DNA of 64,000 nt from Lacinutrix neustonica (GTDB lineage Bacteria; Bacteroidota; Bacteroidia; Flavobacteriales; Flavobacteriaceae). The stretch is from the NCBI RefSeq assembly GCF_026625145.1, contig NZ_CP113088.1, positions 3,265,501 through 3,329,500 on the forward strand, in the 5' to 3' direction. Position numbers and translations under genes: made by a program. Of the stretch, positions 39,549 through 51,030 are shown piece by piece. The notes beneath the pieces were generated by a model, which worked only from the letters and a program-made list of their open reading frames with translations, was not told where the DNA came from and did not search any database. Numbering within the stretch: the first letter of the stretch is position 1; each line of letters opens with the position of its first letter.

Positions 39549-40178
39549 ATGAAACAAGAGATTCAAGATTTAGTAAATCAAGGTAAAATGTTGCCGTTAA
39601 TGGAGGAGTTTTACACCATTCAAGGCGAAGGTTTTCACAAAGGTACTGCCGCTTATTTTATTCGAATAGGAGGGTGTGACGTGGGTTGCCACTGGTGTGA
39701 CGTTAAAGAGAGTTGGATTGCAGACTTGCATCCTCCTACAGAAATTGAAAAAATCGTTGCCAATGCAAAAACGTATAGTGATACGATTGTGGTTACTGGT
39801 GGTGAGCCGCTCATGTGGGACATGACAGAACTTACTAACCAATTAAAAGCAGAAGGGATGCAAGTCCATATTGAAACTTCGGTGCTTATGAGTTGTCGCG
39901 GTACTTGGGATTGGATTTGTTTATCACCTAAAAAAATGAAGCTCCCAACTGAGGGTGTTTACAAAAAAGCGAACGAGTTAAAAACCATTATATATAATAA
40001 AGACGATTTTCGTTTTGCAGAAGAGCAAGCGGAAAGAGTGGGGCCCGACTGTATTCTTTATATGCAACGAGAATGGAGTAAACGTGATATCATGATTCCG
40101 CAAATAGTAGATTATGTTATGGCTCACCCGAAATGGAAGGTGTCATTACAAACACATAAGTATTTAAATATACCATAA
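39549..40178 (+). CDS. queE: 7-carboxy-7-deazaguanine synthase (compensated double frameshift)
   Basis: 209 residues from ATG 39549 (MKQEIQDLVNQG), preferred over an upstream ATG because family members start here. Radical-SAM enzyme that makes the 7-deazaguanine ring in queuosine synthesis. The cluster motif is GGCDVGCHWCDVK; VVTGGEPLMW and ICLSPKK also match. Between 39879 and 39901 the product reads SVLMSCRGTW, while the family needs SGAYELSGTW. TCCGG is read as TCGG at 39879-39882 and TCYGG as TCGCGG at 39896-39901, so about six residues are falsified without any stop appearing. Confidence 0.9.
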   Translation: MKQEIQDLVNQGKMLPLMEEFYTIQGEGFHKGTAAYFIRIGGCDVGCHWCDVKESWIADLHPPTEIEKIVANAKTYSDTIVVTGGEPLMWDMTELTNQLKAEGMQVHIETSVLMSCRGTWDWICLSPKKMKLPTEGVYKKANELKTIIYNKDDFRFAEEQAERVGPDCILYMQREWSKRDIMIPQIVDYVMAHPKWKVSLQTHKYLNIP

Positions 40179-40218
40179 AAAAAAGACTGCTCGTAAAGTG
40201 TTACGAGCAGTCTTTTTT
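40177..40218. terminator. strong bidirectional terminator
   Basis: AGACTGCTCGTAA pairs with TTACGAGCAGTCT around a 4-base loop, flanked by A and T runs. It separates converging queE and the DUF2911 gene. Confidence 0.9.
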
Positions 40219-40233
40219 AAATTTGAAACGAAA

Positions 40234-40779
40234 TTACTTTGTAAAGGGTACGGTAACTCTCGTTTTGTCCCAGCCTAAATGCATATCTACACCGTCATCA
40301 GATTTTTTAAAAGCAATAGAAAAGGCTTCTAAAGATTCATCGGCTTCTTTAGCGGGTACTGAAAGTCTTGCAACATCATTGGCTTTGTTATAAAAATAAC
40401 TACCCCAAACATTTAGATCTGTGTTAATAATTGCAGTCCATTCTTCTGCCCCAGGGATCACATAAAAGGTATAAGTACCAGCCGTAATAGTTTGGTCTCC
40501 CATTTTCATGTTTTCATAAAACGTAATTTCAGCGGCCTCATTCGCTCCAGTTCTCCAAACGTCTCCGTTAGGAGTTAATTTTTCTAAAGTTCTTCCTTTT
40601 AGCTGTGGTCTACTGTAGGTGATCTTTACAAGTTTATTAGCGTCTTTGTAGTCACTTGGGTATGCAGCGACGTCCATTGGACTTTTATCTAACCCTGAAA
40701 AATCTTGTGCCGTAACACTAAAAGATAAGAGTGTTATTAGTGCAAAAGTGATAGAGGTAAATAACGTTGATTTTTTCAT
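40234..40779 (-). CDS. DUF2911 family secreted protein
   Basis: 181 residues. A signal peptide (LFTSITFALITLLSFSVTAQ) precedes the DUF2911 domain: LVKITYSRPQLKGRTLEKLTPNGDVWRTGANEAAEITFYENMKMGDQTITAGTYTFYVIPGAEEWTAIINTDLNVWGSY. The WRTGANEA element is the family hallmark. The proteins are periplasmic or secreted in Bacteroidota and have no known activity. Convergent with queE and sharing the terminator with it. Confidence 0.88.
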   Translation of the reverse strand: MKKSTLFTSITFALITLLSFSVTAQDFSGLDKSPMDVAAYPSDYKDANKLVKITYSRPQLKGRTLEKLTPNGDVWRTGANEAAEITFYENMKMGDQTITAGTYTFYVIPGAEEWTAIINTDLNVWGSYFYNKANDVARLSVPAKEADESLEAFSIAFKKSDDGVDMHLGWDKTRVTVPFTK

Positions 40780-41026
40780 AAGCGTATTTGTTTTTAAGAT
40801 AAGAGTTAAAAGTACTATTTATTAGGTTTAAAGTCGTGAAAGATCGTTAAACTTAACATTTTTATTGATTTCTTTTTATATTTTTATTTTAAAGTTTCAT
40901 TTTTTGTATAATAATTACATTATAGTTGAAATGTGTAATTGATTTGCTCTTTGCTATTTATAATTTAATGCTTTAATGGCATATTTGCTATAACATTACA
41001 AATATAAAATTTAATAAATAAAGCTT

Positions 41027-42690
41027 ATGTGTGGAATAGTATGTGCTTTCGACCTTAAACAAAAATCTGAAGAGTTAAGGCCTCAGGTATTAGAAATGTC
41101 TAAAACCATTCGTCACCGTGGACCCGATTGGAGTGGGATTTATAGTGATGATAGGGCTATTTTGGCTCATGAACGTTTAGCGATTGTCGATCCAGCTTCA
41201 GGTAAACAGCCATTGTTTAGTCCGAGATAAAAAATTGATTTTAGCGGCTAATGGTGAAATATACAATCACAGAGAACTACGTAAGCAATTTGAAGGGCGG
41301 TATGATTTTCAAACCCAAAGCGATTGCGAAGTTATTCTAGCCTTATACCAAGAAAAGGGTGTTGAGTTTATAGATGATATGAATGGTATTTTTGGTTTTG
41401 CTATTTATGATACTGAAAAAGATGAATACTTCATTGCTCGTGATCATATGGGAATTATTCCGTTATACATTGGATGGGATCAAAATGGGACTTTCTATGT
41501 TGCTTCAGAGTTAAAAGCTTTAGAAGGCGTTTGTACCAAAATTGAATTATTCCCTCCAGGGCATTACCTGTCAAGCAGAGATGGCGCCTTTGTGAAGTGG
41601 TATCATAGAGATTGGAGTGATTATGAGGCGGTAAAAGATAATGAAACCAGTATAGCTAAAATTAAGGAAGCGCTTGAGGCGGCAGTACACCGGCAGTTAA
41701 TGAGTGATGTCCCATACGGGGTACTATTATGCGGGGGTTGGATTCTTCAGTAACTTCAGCCATTGCGAAGAAATATGCAGAGAAAAGAATCGAATCAAAC
41801 GACACGCAAACGGCTTGGTATCCCCAACTACATTCTTTTTCTGTTGGGTTAGAGGGGTCTCCGATTTAGCCGCAGCACAAAAAGTTGCAGATTTCATTGG
41901 TACGGTACACCATGAAATTAAATTCACGATTCAAGAAGGTTTGGATGCTATAAAAGATGTCATTTATAATATTGAAACCTATGATATTACTACGATACGA
42001 TCTTCAACACCCATGTATTTAATGGCAAGAGTTATTAAATCAATGGGCATAAAAATGGTCTTATCGGGAGAAGGTGCCGATGAGATTTTTGGAGGATATT
42101 TATACTTTCATAAGGCCCCAAATGCTAAAGAGTTTCATGAAGAAACGGTGCGTAAATTAGAGAAGTTACATATGTATGATTGTTTGAGAGCTAATAAAAG
42201 TTTGGCGGCGTGGGGTATTGAGGGGCGTGTGCCCTTTTTAGATAAAGAGTTTATGGATGTGGCTATGCGTATTAATCCACAAGATAAAATGATTAATGGG
42301 GAACGTATGGAAAAATGGGTGGTAAGAAAAGCTTTTGAAGACATGCTACCGGAAAGTGTGGCTTGGAGACAAAAAGAACAATTTAGCGATGGCGTGGGCT
42401 ACAGTTGGATTGACACTCTTAAAGAGGTTGTTGATGCTGCAGTAACCGATGAACAAATGACTAACGCTAAGTTTAGATTTCCAATCCGGACACCACAAAA
42501 CAAAGAAGAGTTTTATTATCGTTCTATTTTTGAAGACCATTTTCCAAGCGATGCTGCCGCCCGCAGTGTGCCGCAAGAGCCCAGTGTCGCATGTAGTACT
42601 AAAATAGCTTTAGAATGGGATATAGCCTTTAAAAACATGAATGAACCCTCCGGAAGAGCCATTGCAAACGTACATGATAAAGCGTATTAA
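41027..42690 (+). CDS. asnB: asparagine synthase B, glutamine-hydrolysing (three lesions)
   Basis: About 555 residues. Makes asparagine from aspartate, ATP and glutamine. The N-terminal glutaminase starts with the nucleophile Cys2 (MCGIVCAFD) and carries LAANGEIYNHRELR; the synthetase domain carries the PP-loop SGGLDSS, SFSVGLEGSPDLAAA and LSGEGADEIFGGYLYFHKAP. Lesions: 41222-41227 CCGAGA for CCAGA (LFSPDKKLIL); near 41730 a one-base loss beside TTATGCGGGGG (should encode LLSGGLDSS); 41861-41864 CCGA for CCGGA. The middle lesion is near a TCYGG-like site but its original sequence is ambiguous. Confidence 0.93.
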
Positions 42691-42710
42691 TACCTTTTGC
42701 TGATTATAGA

Positions 42711-42751
42711 TAAAAAGACCACCCGTATTGATGTATTGGGTGGTCTTTTTA
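42711..42751. terminator. bidirectional terminator
   Basis: AAAAAGACCACCC pairs with GGGTGGTCTTTTT. It lies between converging asnB and the histidine-kinase gene. Confidence 0.88.
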
Positions 42752-42753
42752 TT

Positions 42754-44250
42754 TTAAACCAAAACAGGATTAGGGGTTAAGTGTTCTATTCTGTCTATAA
42801 CTTTAAAGAGTTCCGTTTTATCCAGTGGTTTTGTAATGCAATCAATAAATCCAGCGTCAAACACTTCATTGTTGATTTCTGTAGATGAATAAGCCGTGTG
42901 TGCAATTACGGGAAGATAAGGCTTAAAGGTTTTAATAATTTTACGTGCTTCAAATCCGCCCATTTTAGGCATTTTTAAATCCATTATTATTAATTGTATG
43001 CTATTGTCTTCTCTGCATACAGCAACCGCTTCTTCACCGTTTTTAGCTCTAATAACCGTGTATTTTCGAATACTTAACACCCGCTTAATGAGCATAAAAT
43101 TGATGTCATTATCTTCAGCTATAAGGATGTTTAAGGGTTTTGCTTTGTCGACGGTATTGATTGCTTTTTCCATTTGTTCCACGACCGGTAATCCATCCAG
43201 TTTTAAAGGGATGGTAAAGGAAAACGTCGTTCCAATATTTTCGGTAGATTCCAGCCAAATTTTACCGCCTAACATTTCTATATAGGCTTTTGAGATGGAT
43301 AGCCCCAAACCAAGACCACTCAGTTTAATGGTTTTATCGTTCTGAATTCGGTTAAAGCGGCTAAAGATATTGGTGAACTCTCCTTCCGATATGCCAATGC
43401 CAGTATCTTTAACAAAAAATTCAAGAGCGTTGTCTTCAGGATTTATTTTATAACCAAAATTTACCGTGCCGTGCTCGGTATACTTAACAGCGTTATTAAT
43501 TAAGTTGACAATAACTTGCCTTAGTTTTGTTTCATCACTAATAAGTTGAAAAACCACAGGGTGTTTAGGTTCATCTAAAAACACTTTTAGGGGTTTGTCT
43601 TTTGGTATCGTAATATCTATGGTTTGTTTGATGTCATTCAACACCGCATTCAAATTAAAGGGAACATGATTTGGTGTCACTTGATTGGTATCTATTTTAG
43701 ACATTTCAATGAGATCGTCAATAATAGAAACTAAGTTTTTCCCACTTCGCCTAATGATGTCTATGTATTCTATTTTTTCAGAATCGGTTAATTTTTGAGA
43801 ATTTAGTAAATCTGAAAAACCCAAAATAGCATTCATGGGCGTTCTAATTTCATGAGAGAGGTTCGTTAAAAAGGAAGCTTTTAACAATTCACTTTCCTCC
43901 GCTTTTTCTTTAGCTTGTTTAAGCTCTTCTTTTTGTTGATTACTACTTAAAAATAAATCACCGATATAAGAAAATTCTTTTGATGATTTTTGAAGCTGAA
44001 TTATCGCAGAAGTATCGTTTTTTTCAAGGACGTTTGTGATTAAATTTAGTGGTTTTTCAATCAGTTTTCTATAGAAAAAAACATAGGACCCCATGGTGAT
44101 AATAAATCCAATAATTAGGAAAGCTATAATTCTTTTGTCTTGATCTCCAATGAAATAGAAAGCAAAAAAACACATAGATAAGAATATAATACCTGCAATA
44201 GCTATTAGTGCTAGCATTCTTCTGTAGGTCGTAGAAAAATAATCCTTCAT
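42754..44250 (-). CDS. hybrid sensor histidine kinase with C-terminal receiver domain
   Basis: 498 residues. Two N-terminal membrane helices (MLALIAIAGIIFLSMCFFAFYFIG, IAFLIIGFIITMGSYVFFY), a short coiled linker, a HisKA domain with FLTNLSHEIRTPMNAILGFSDLL (phospho-His about residue 133), an HATPase_c domain (NNAVKYTEHG, VKDTGIGISEGE, GLGLGLSISKAYIEMLGG) and a receiver domain with phospho-Asp in IIMDLKMPKMGG. There is no periplasmic sensor domain of any length, so the signal is read in the membrane or cytosol. It has no partner regulator nearby. Confidence 0.88.
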   Translation of the reverse strand: MKDYFSTTYRRMLALIAIAGIIFLSMCFFAFYFIGDQDKRIIAFLIIGFIITMGSYVFFYRKLIEKPLNLITNVLEKNDTSAIIQLQKSSKEFSYIGDLFLSSNQQKEELKQAKEKAEESELLKASFLTNLSHEIRTPMNAILGFSDLLNSQKLTDSEKIEYIDIIRRSGKNLVSIIDDLIEMSKIDTNQVTPNHVPFNLNAVLNDIKQTIDITIPKDKPLKVFLDEPKHPVVFQLISDETKLRQVIVNLINNAVKYTEHGTVNFGYKINPEDNALEFFVKDTGIGISEGEFTNIFSRFNRIQNDKTIKLSGLGLGLSISKAYIEMLGGKIWLESTENIGTTFSFTIPLKLDGLPVVEQMEKAINTVDKAKPLNILIAEDNDINFMLIKRVLSIRKYTVIRAKNGEEAVAVCREDNSIQLIIMDLKMPKMGGFEARKIIKTFKPYLPVIAHTAYSSTEINNEVFDAGFIDCITKPLDKTELFKVIDRIEHLTPNPVLV

Positions 44251-44471
44251 ATTGTATTCCAGTAGGTTTGGGAAAGTAAATGTAATAAATTAAATGACAA
44301 GGACTTGGTTTTTAAAGAGGATTTCTTAATAACTGGATTAAAGTAAAATATAATAATGTTGATGAACGTCAAGTGTTAACATGTGAGAAAGTTGAGAGAT
44401 AACTTTTCAAAAACACAACAAAGTAAGGAAATGACAGAGAGGTGACATTTATGTGTCGTGTTAAAAACCAA

Positions 44472-44490
44472 GATAATTTGATAGATTTGT
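44472..44490 (+). promoter_or_regulatory. possible -7 elements upstream of the 44510 gene
   Basis: TAGATTTG at 44482-44489 fits TAnnTTTG, with a second TAATTTG just upstream. They lie 20-30 bases before the start. No clear -33 box. Low confidence. Confidence 0.3.
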
Positions 44491-44509
44491 GGTATTAAAA
44501 ATTATATAA

Positions 44510-45079
44510 ATGAAACAACAAACGCTTAAAGAGAATTTAGTGTATAATCGCAAGTTAAAAGGGTATACTCAGGATGAGCTTTCAGAGCGATCAAATGTTG
44601 CAGTACGAACGATTCAACGTATTGAAAAAGGAAACGTACAGCCGCATTTACAAACCTTGAAATTATTAGCTGAAGGTTTAGAGGTGAAAGTTGAAGACTT
44701 GTTAATAATAGATAACCCTAATGAGGAAGTGATTAAAAGAAAGTGGATGCTATTACTCCACGGATCACCATTTTTCGGATTAATTATTCCTTTAGGCAAT
44801 GTGTTATTTCCATTGTTTTTATGGATTAGTAAAGCGGAGGATAACAAAATTTACGATGCTCACGGTCGGGCAGTCATTAACTTTCATTGCACGCTTAATC
44901 TTTTATTAATACTTTCATTACTGCTATTTTTTCCGTTTCCTGGAATTAATTTTTTTGGCACTGGCGCAGTGTTTCTGTTTGGCATTATATTCAGTATTAA
45001 GAACTTAATGTCTGCTTTAAGTTCGCATACGTATTTCTACCCATTATCCATTCCTTTTTTGAAGCCTAAGGCAGTTTAG
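44510..45079 (+). CDS. helix-turn-helix protein fused to membrane helices (XRE plus DUF4870-like)
   Basis: 189 residues. Residues 1-65 form an XRE-type DNA-binding domain (ENLVYNRKLKGYTQDELSERSNVAVRTIQRIEKGNVQPHLQTLKLLAEGL). After a short linker come three or four membrane helices (GLIIPLGNVLFPLFLWISKAE, VINFHCTLNLLLILSLLLFFPF, GAVFLFGIIFSI), with DAHGRAVINFH matching DUF4870. Such proteins may be membrane-tethered regulators. It precedes two CPBP genes by 22 and about 740 bases on the same strand. A paralogue with the same layout lies at 53377. Confidence 0.75.
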   Translation: MKQQTLKENLVYNRKLKGYTQDELSERSNVAVRTIQRIEKGNVQPHLQTLKLLAEGLEVKVEDLLIIDNPNEEVIKRKWMLLLHGSPFFGLIIPLGNVLFPLFLWISKAEDNKIYDAHGRAVINFHCTLNLLLILSLLLFFPFPGINFFGTGAVFLFGIIFSIKNLMSALSSHTYFYPLSIPFLKPKAV

Positions 45080-45101
45080 TCTTTTTTAATTTTTATTATT
45101 T

Positions 45102-45803
45102 ATGTTAGGATTATTAGTAATAATAGTAGTCTCATGGATGCTTTTGCATTTTTTTGAGAAAAAGAACTTGAAAGTTTTAGGGATCCTTCCTATTAAAAAA
45201 CACGTCATACAATTTTTTATCGGTTTCCTATTTATAGTCGTTTTAAGTGTTTTATGGATTTATATTGAAACACTAGTTAAGTCAGTTATATGGGAACAGA
45301 AACCTATTGATTATAGATTAATCTATAAAGCACTTATGTATCACCTTAAATCTGCTTTAACTGAAGATTTGGTTTTTAGAGGGGCTATTCTGTATATACT
45401 TATTAACAGACTAGGCGCTAAATGGGCGATTTTTATATCTGCTTCGTTTTTTGGAGTCTACCATGTTTTTTCATATGGAATAACGGGAGGTGCAATTATA
45501 CCGATCCTATATGTTATTACGGTAACGGGATTTGCAGGATATGTATGGGCATGTGTCTTTGAGAAGACTAAATCGATAGCTTTGGGCTTAGGCCTTCACT
45601 TGGGGATTAATTTGGTGAGGGTGTGTTTTTATCCGTCACAACCTTATGGAGAATTGCTTGTTAAGGAAATATCTAAAGTGAATTTTTCTGAGTGGAATGA
45701 ATTATACTTTGTATTAATTAAAGGTTTGTTTCCTTCTGTCGTAACCTTGATTTTTTTAAAACTCTTATTAAAATCATATTTTAAATTTTTTAAAAACAAT
45801 TAA
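45102..45803 (+). CDS. CPBP-family intramembrane protease-like protein
   Basis: 233 residues with about seven membrane helices. The Abi/CPBP glutamate motif is TEDLVFRGAILY (about 89-100), followed by FFGVYHVFSYG and GLGLHLGINLVRV with the conserved histidines. The family includes bacteriocin-immunity proteins and prenyl-protein proteases, so a role in self-protection or membrane protein turnover is possible. It is 22 bases after the XRE-membrane gene and 12 before a second CPBP gene, so the three form one operon. Substrate unknown. Confidence 0.8.
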   Translation: MLGLLVIIVVSWMLLHFFEKKNLKVLGILPIKKHVIQFFIGFLFIVVLSVLWIYIETLVKSVIWEQKPIDYRLIYKALMYHLKSALTEDLVFRGAILYILINRLGAKWAIFISASFFGVYHVFSYGITGGAIIPILYVITVTGFAGYVWACVFEKTKSIALGLGLHLGINLVRVCFYPSQPYGELLVKEISKVNFSEWNELYFVLIKGLFPSVVTLIFLKLLLKSYFKFFKNN

Positions 45804-45815
45804 ATTTATTTTAGA

Positions 45816-46631
45816 ATGAAAATGCTACTAAAAAAACACCCAATAGGATTACGTATTCTATTAGCTCTAATTCTTTTTGGATTAGCACTGTTTTTTAGTG
45901 GTTTAATAAACAAAGGTCTTTTAAAAGCGTATTTCCCTTATACATCAGCGATACTGTTGGGTATTGCAACTTGGTTATTATATAAAACCGAGAATAAATC
46001 ATTAAGCGCTATTGGACTAAGCTTAAGTTTAAGACATCTGTCTTTTTTACCTCTTGGTTTGCTAATTGGTGCACTAGCATTATTAGCAGCTAAATATGCG
46101 AGAGCATTATATACAGGCGAATCTTTTGCTATAAGTGACGCCATAGATTATTCAAACATTTTTTATGCTCTGTATGTTATTTTACCAACCGTAGCAGTGG
46201 AAGAATTTTTGTTTAGAGGCTATTTGTTTAAAAAAGCCATAGAGATTTCTAATGTCATTATCGCAAACATTATATTTTCTATGCTATTTATGCTAATTCA
46301 TGTTTTTGATGAAAACGTGATGAATAATATAGGAATGATGGTATTTTTAATCATAAGCATTCCGGTTGCTCATTTGTTTTTTGCTACTGCTTTACTAAAA
46401 TCGAAAACACTTTTATTTCCAATAGGTCTCCATCTCGGAAACAATTGGGCGACTCGACATTTAATAACCAGTAGTAATACTGGAAATAGTATTTTGTATA
46501 CTGAAAATAATGCCTCGTTTGATACTTGGCCCTCATTTATAGGTTTCATACTTATTTTTAATGGAGTCTTTTTGTTAATGACATTTTTAATTTGGAAATG
46601 GAAAGGCTTTCCATTCGATAAAAAGGGCTAG
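45816..46631 (+). CDS. second CPBP-family intramembrane protease-like protein
   Basis: 271 residues and about eight membrane helices. The motif VEEFLFRGYLFKKA (about 128-141) gives the catalytic Glu pair; FSMLFMLIHVFDE and IGLHLGNNWATRH supply the conserved His residues. It is divergent in sequence from the preceding CPBP gene, which suggests two separate substrates rather than a recent duplication. It closes the XRE-CPBP-CPBP operon. No lesion. Confidence 0.8.
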   Translation: MKMLLKKHPIGLRILLALILFGLALFFSGLINKGLLKAYFPYTSAILLGIATWLLYKTENKSLSAIGLSLSLRHLSFLPLGLLIGALALLAAKYARALYTGESFAISDAIDYSNIFYALYVILPTVAVEEFLFRGYLFKKAIEISNVIIANIIFSMLFMLIHVFDENVMNNIGMMVFLIISIPVAHLFFATALLKSKTLLFPIGLHLGNNWATRHLITSSNTGNSILYTENNASFDTWPSFIGFILIFNGVFLLMTFLIWKWKGFPFDKKG

Positions 46632-46850
46632 ATGCTACTCATTTTTCTATAATTTTAAAGAAAGCTAAAAGGCGTATTTTAAGTTCTAAGACCGTTTCAG
46701 GTTTTGGTGCTTTATAAACGAATAAAAAAGTAACCAAAATCAATTCTAAGGTCTTTTTTAGCACGTTTAAGAGGCTTTTAGGTAATTAACAATTGTTAAT
46801 AAAAACAACTGTCTTTAGATAAAAAGCCTTTTAATAGCGTCATGTTTTCG

Positions 46851-46858
46851 TATATTTG
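46851..46858 (+). promoter_or_regulatory. possible -7 element of gyrB
   Basis: TATATTTG fits the Bacteroidota -7 pattern TAnnTTTG, 66 bases before the gyrB start. No convincing -33 element precedes it. Confidence 0.25.
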
Positions 46859-46923
46859 TTTGTTGTCGAAAGTCAAAAATTGAACAGCAATTAAAGCATA
46901 ATAGAAATAAATAATACATATTT

Positions 46924-48873
<1,950 letters not shown>

Positions 48874-48898
48874 TATTTAACTCCATTTCTGTTAGTTA

Positions 48899-48930
48899 TA
48901 AGGTCGCTTTTGGCGACCTTATTTTATTTT
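48899..48930 (+). terminator. terminator after gyrB
   Basis: AAGGTCGC pairs with GCGACCTT around a 5-base loop, followed by ATTTTATTTT. Confidence 0.75.
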
Positions 48931-48993
48931 ATAAATTCAAAATACACTACATTCGCGCCTTTAATTAATTACCTATTTTAACCTTTTATCAAA

Positions 48994-50856
48994 ATGAGAA
49001 AACAAGACAGTATGGTAGTCGTGCTACTATTATTTTTATTTAGCACCATGTCAGCCCAAGAAAAAATATGGGAAGTAGACCTTAAAGAAGATTTATACCA
49101 AGTGGGTTGGATTGAGCAAGCCAATAGTGGTGTTATTATTGCCTCCGGAGCCAAAGGATTGTTGGCTATGGATAATGTGACGGGAGAGACTCTATGGCAC
49201 AATACCGAGTTAAAAGCGGTCGATAAAAATAGCTATTTAAATATTGATGGCCTTCCATTATTTTATGCAGAATACAGTCCAATAGCAGGTAAGACTAGAG
49301 GGATCATTGTGAATTCCAGTAATGGTGATATCTTATTCGATACAAAAGAGGAAGGCTACAGAATTAAGAATTTCATGACGTTTCCGAACACGGAATTATT
49401 TTATTCGAGCTTTTAAAAAATAAAGAAAGAGTTCTTATGAGTTTTAGTCTTAAAACCTGGGAACAACAATGGCTTACAAGTCTAGGTGAAGTTGGTGGGT
49501 TGTTTCAAAAACTATTAAGTGATTCTTTTATAGATCAGGGGCCTTATTTTAATAAGAAAGGCAATTTATTAATGAGTATAGAGGATCAAATTTATGCCGT
49601 AGATGCAACCAATGGAAGTATTCTTTGGGAGCATAAAACAGACAAAGATGTTAAAGCTTTGGTGTATTCGGAAAACAATAATAGTCTGTATGTTGGTGTG
49701 AGGAAATCTAATAAATTATTGGTTTTAGACCCGAGTACAGGTAATGATATTACTCCAGGTAAACTTAAACTTAGAGGGACTTTAATTGATATTAGACCGA
49801 GATAACAATAATAATTTAATCTTAGTAGAAACAGAAGGTTTTAATATTATTGATCCAGCAACGAATGAATTCAAATGGAAAAAAAGTTTTAAAGTGGAAT
49901 TCTTGGATGAGGTCATTCCACATGAAAACGGATTTGTGGCTATTGGTAAAAACGAAGATGATGGTACCATCTCTTTAGTGGATAATAATGGAGACAAAAT
50001 TTGGACCAGTAAAGTAAAAGGCTATTCCTATTATACAGCAGTTATTCCCAAAGGCGTTATTTATATATCAACCGAACGCTCTAATATTTTAGATTTTGAA
50101 AAAGGAAAAGATGTTTGGGATAAAGATGTTAAATTTAAATCTATTCCGGCCGTAACCTTTGATGAAGATGAAAATAAGGTTGTTTTATTTGAAAATGAGA
50201 ACGCCTATAAGTTCGATTTAACAACAGGCGCAGTAACTCTTTTTGCAGAAGATGTAGAATTGGAAGAAGTTAAAAGAAAAACACCCTTGGTTGCAGAGTA
50301 TGTTAAAGGAGCGGGGTACTTAATCAATACAGACCAACACATGTCTTTACTGTCTCCTAAAGGTGAAGTTAAATATACTAAATATTTTGAGCCTGCATCG
50401 AGTATTAATGGACTAGCGGGTGTCGCTCAGTTAGGACTTAATATCGCTGGTGTTGACCTAGATATCAAGGGATCGATGGATAACATCAATGCCTTATCAT
50501 CACTTTCAAGTGGGGCCTATAGAACCTCTTTAGATCAAACCGGAGCTAAAACAGAAACGGCGATGGTTGCAGGATTGTACGCAGGAACTAAAGGGAATAT
50601 GGCTACGATTTTTGAAGTGACTAAAACCAGGTTCTTTAATTCAAAAACCATTAAAGATCACAAGTTTATAGTAACGAAAATAAAAGCAGATAATGCCCCT
50701 ACTGTGCATAAGATCTACATGGTAAATAAGACCACTGGAAACCCGGATGCGGAAATTGAACTTTTAGATAAAACCCCTAATTATTTAATTGATGAAATTG
50801 ATAATGTGGTTTTCGTAAATGAGAACAATCATTTAATCTCTTCTTATAAATTTTAA
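48994..50856 (+). CDS. secreted PQQ-like beta-propeller protein (two frameshifts)
   Basis: About 620 residues when repaired. Signal region VVVLLLFLFSTMSAQ, then repeated propeller blades of the type 'GLLAMDNVTGETLWHN', 'DQIYAVDATNGSILWEHKTDKDVKALVYSENNNSLYVGVRKSNKLLVLDPSTG', 'NIIDPATNEFKWKKSFKVEFLDEV', as in PQQ/BamB-like proteins. It is probably a periplasmic or outer-membrane propeller for protein interactions; no PQQ enzyme residues are visible. Lesions: 49384-49387 CCGA for CCGGA (repair FPEHGIILFELLKN) and 49797-49802 CCGAGA for CCAGA (repair RPDNNNNLILVET). Confidence 0.78.
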
Positions 50857-50884
50857 TATAATTTTTCTAAGCTTTAGGGTAATT

Positions 50885-50922
50885 AAAAAAAAACGCACGC
50901 TGTAATAGTGGTGCGTTTTTGC
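50885..50922 (+). terminator. terminator after the PQQ-like gene
   Basis: AAAAAACGCAC pairs with GTGCGTTTTT around a 12-base loop. Confidence 0.75.
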
Positions 50923-51030
50923 TTTTAATTAAGAGCCTTTTGTATCCAATTTTTTAACTTTACACTATAAATGAAAACTAAACTCTCTTTTTTTTCGTTT
51001 ATTTAAGTATAATCCAAATCCATATTAACT

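Noticed and set aside
45980-45995. CCGAGA at 45986 (and similar at 13040, 47205, 56871, 60056)
   Set aside because: These sit in frame in conserved or continuous proteins (KTENK, VSGNKF, GISALE, NRENIAP, CLSVSK), so they are genuine bases and show that not every such string is an error.
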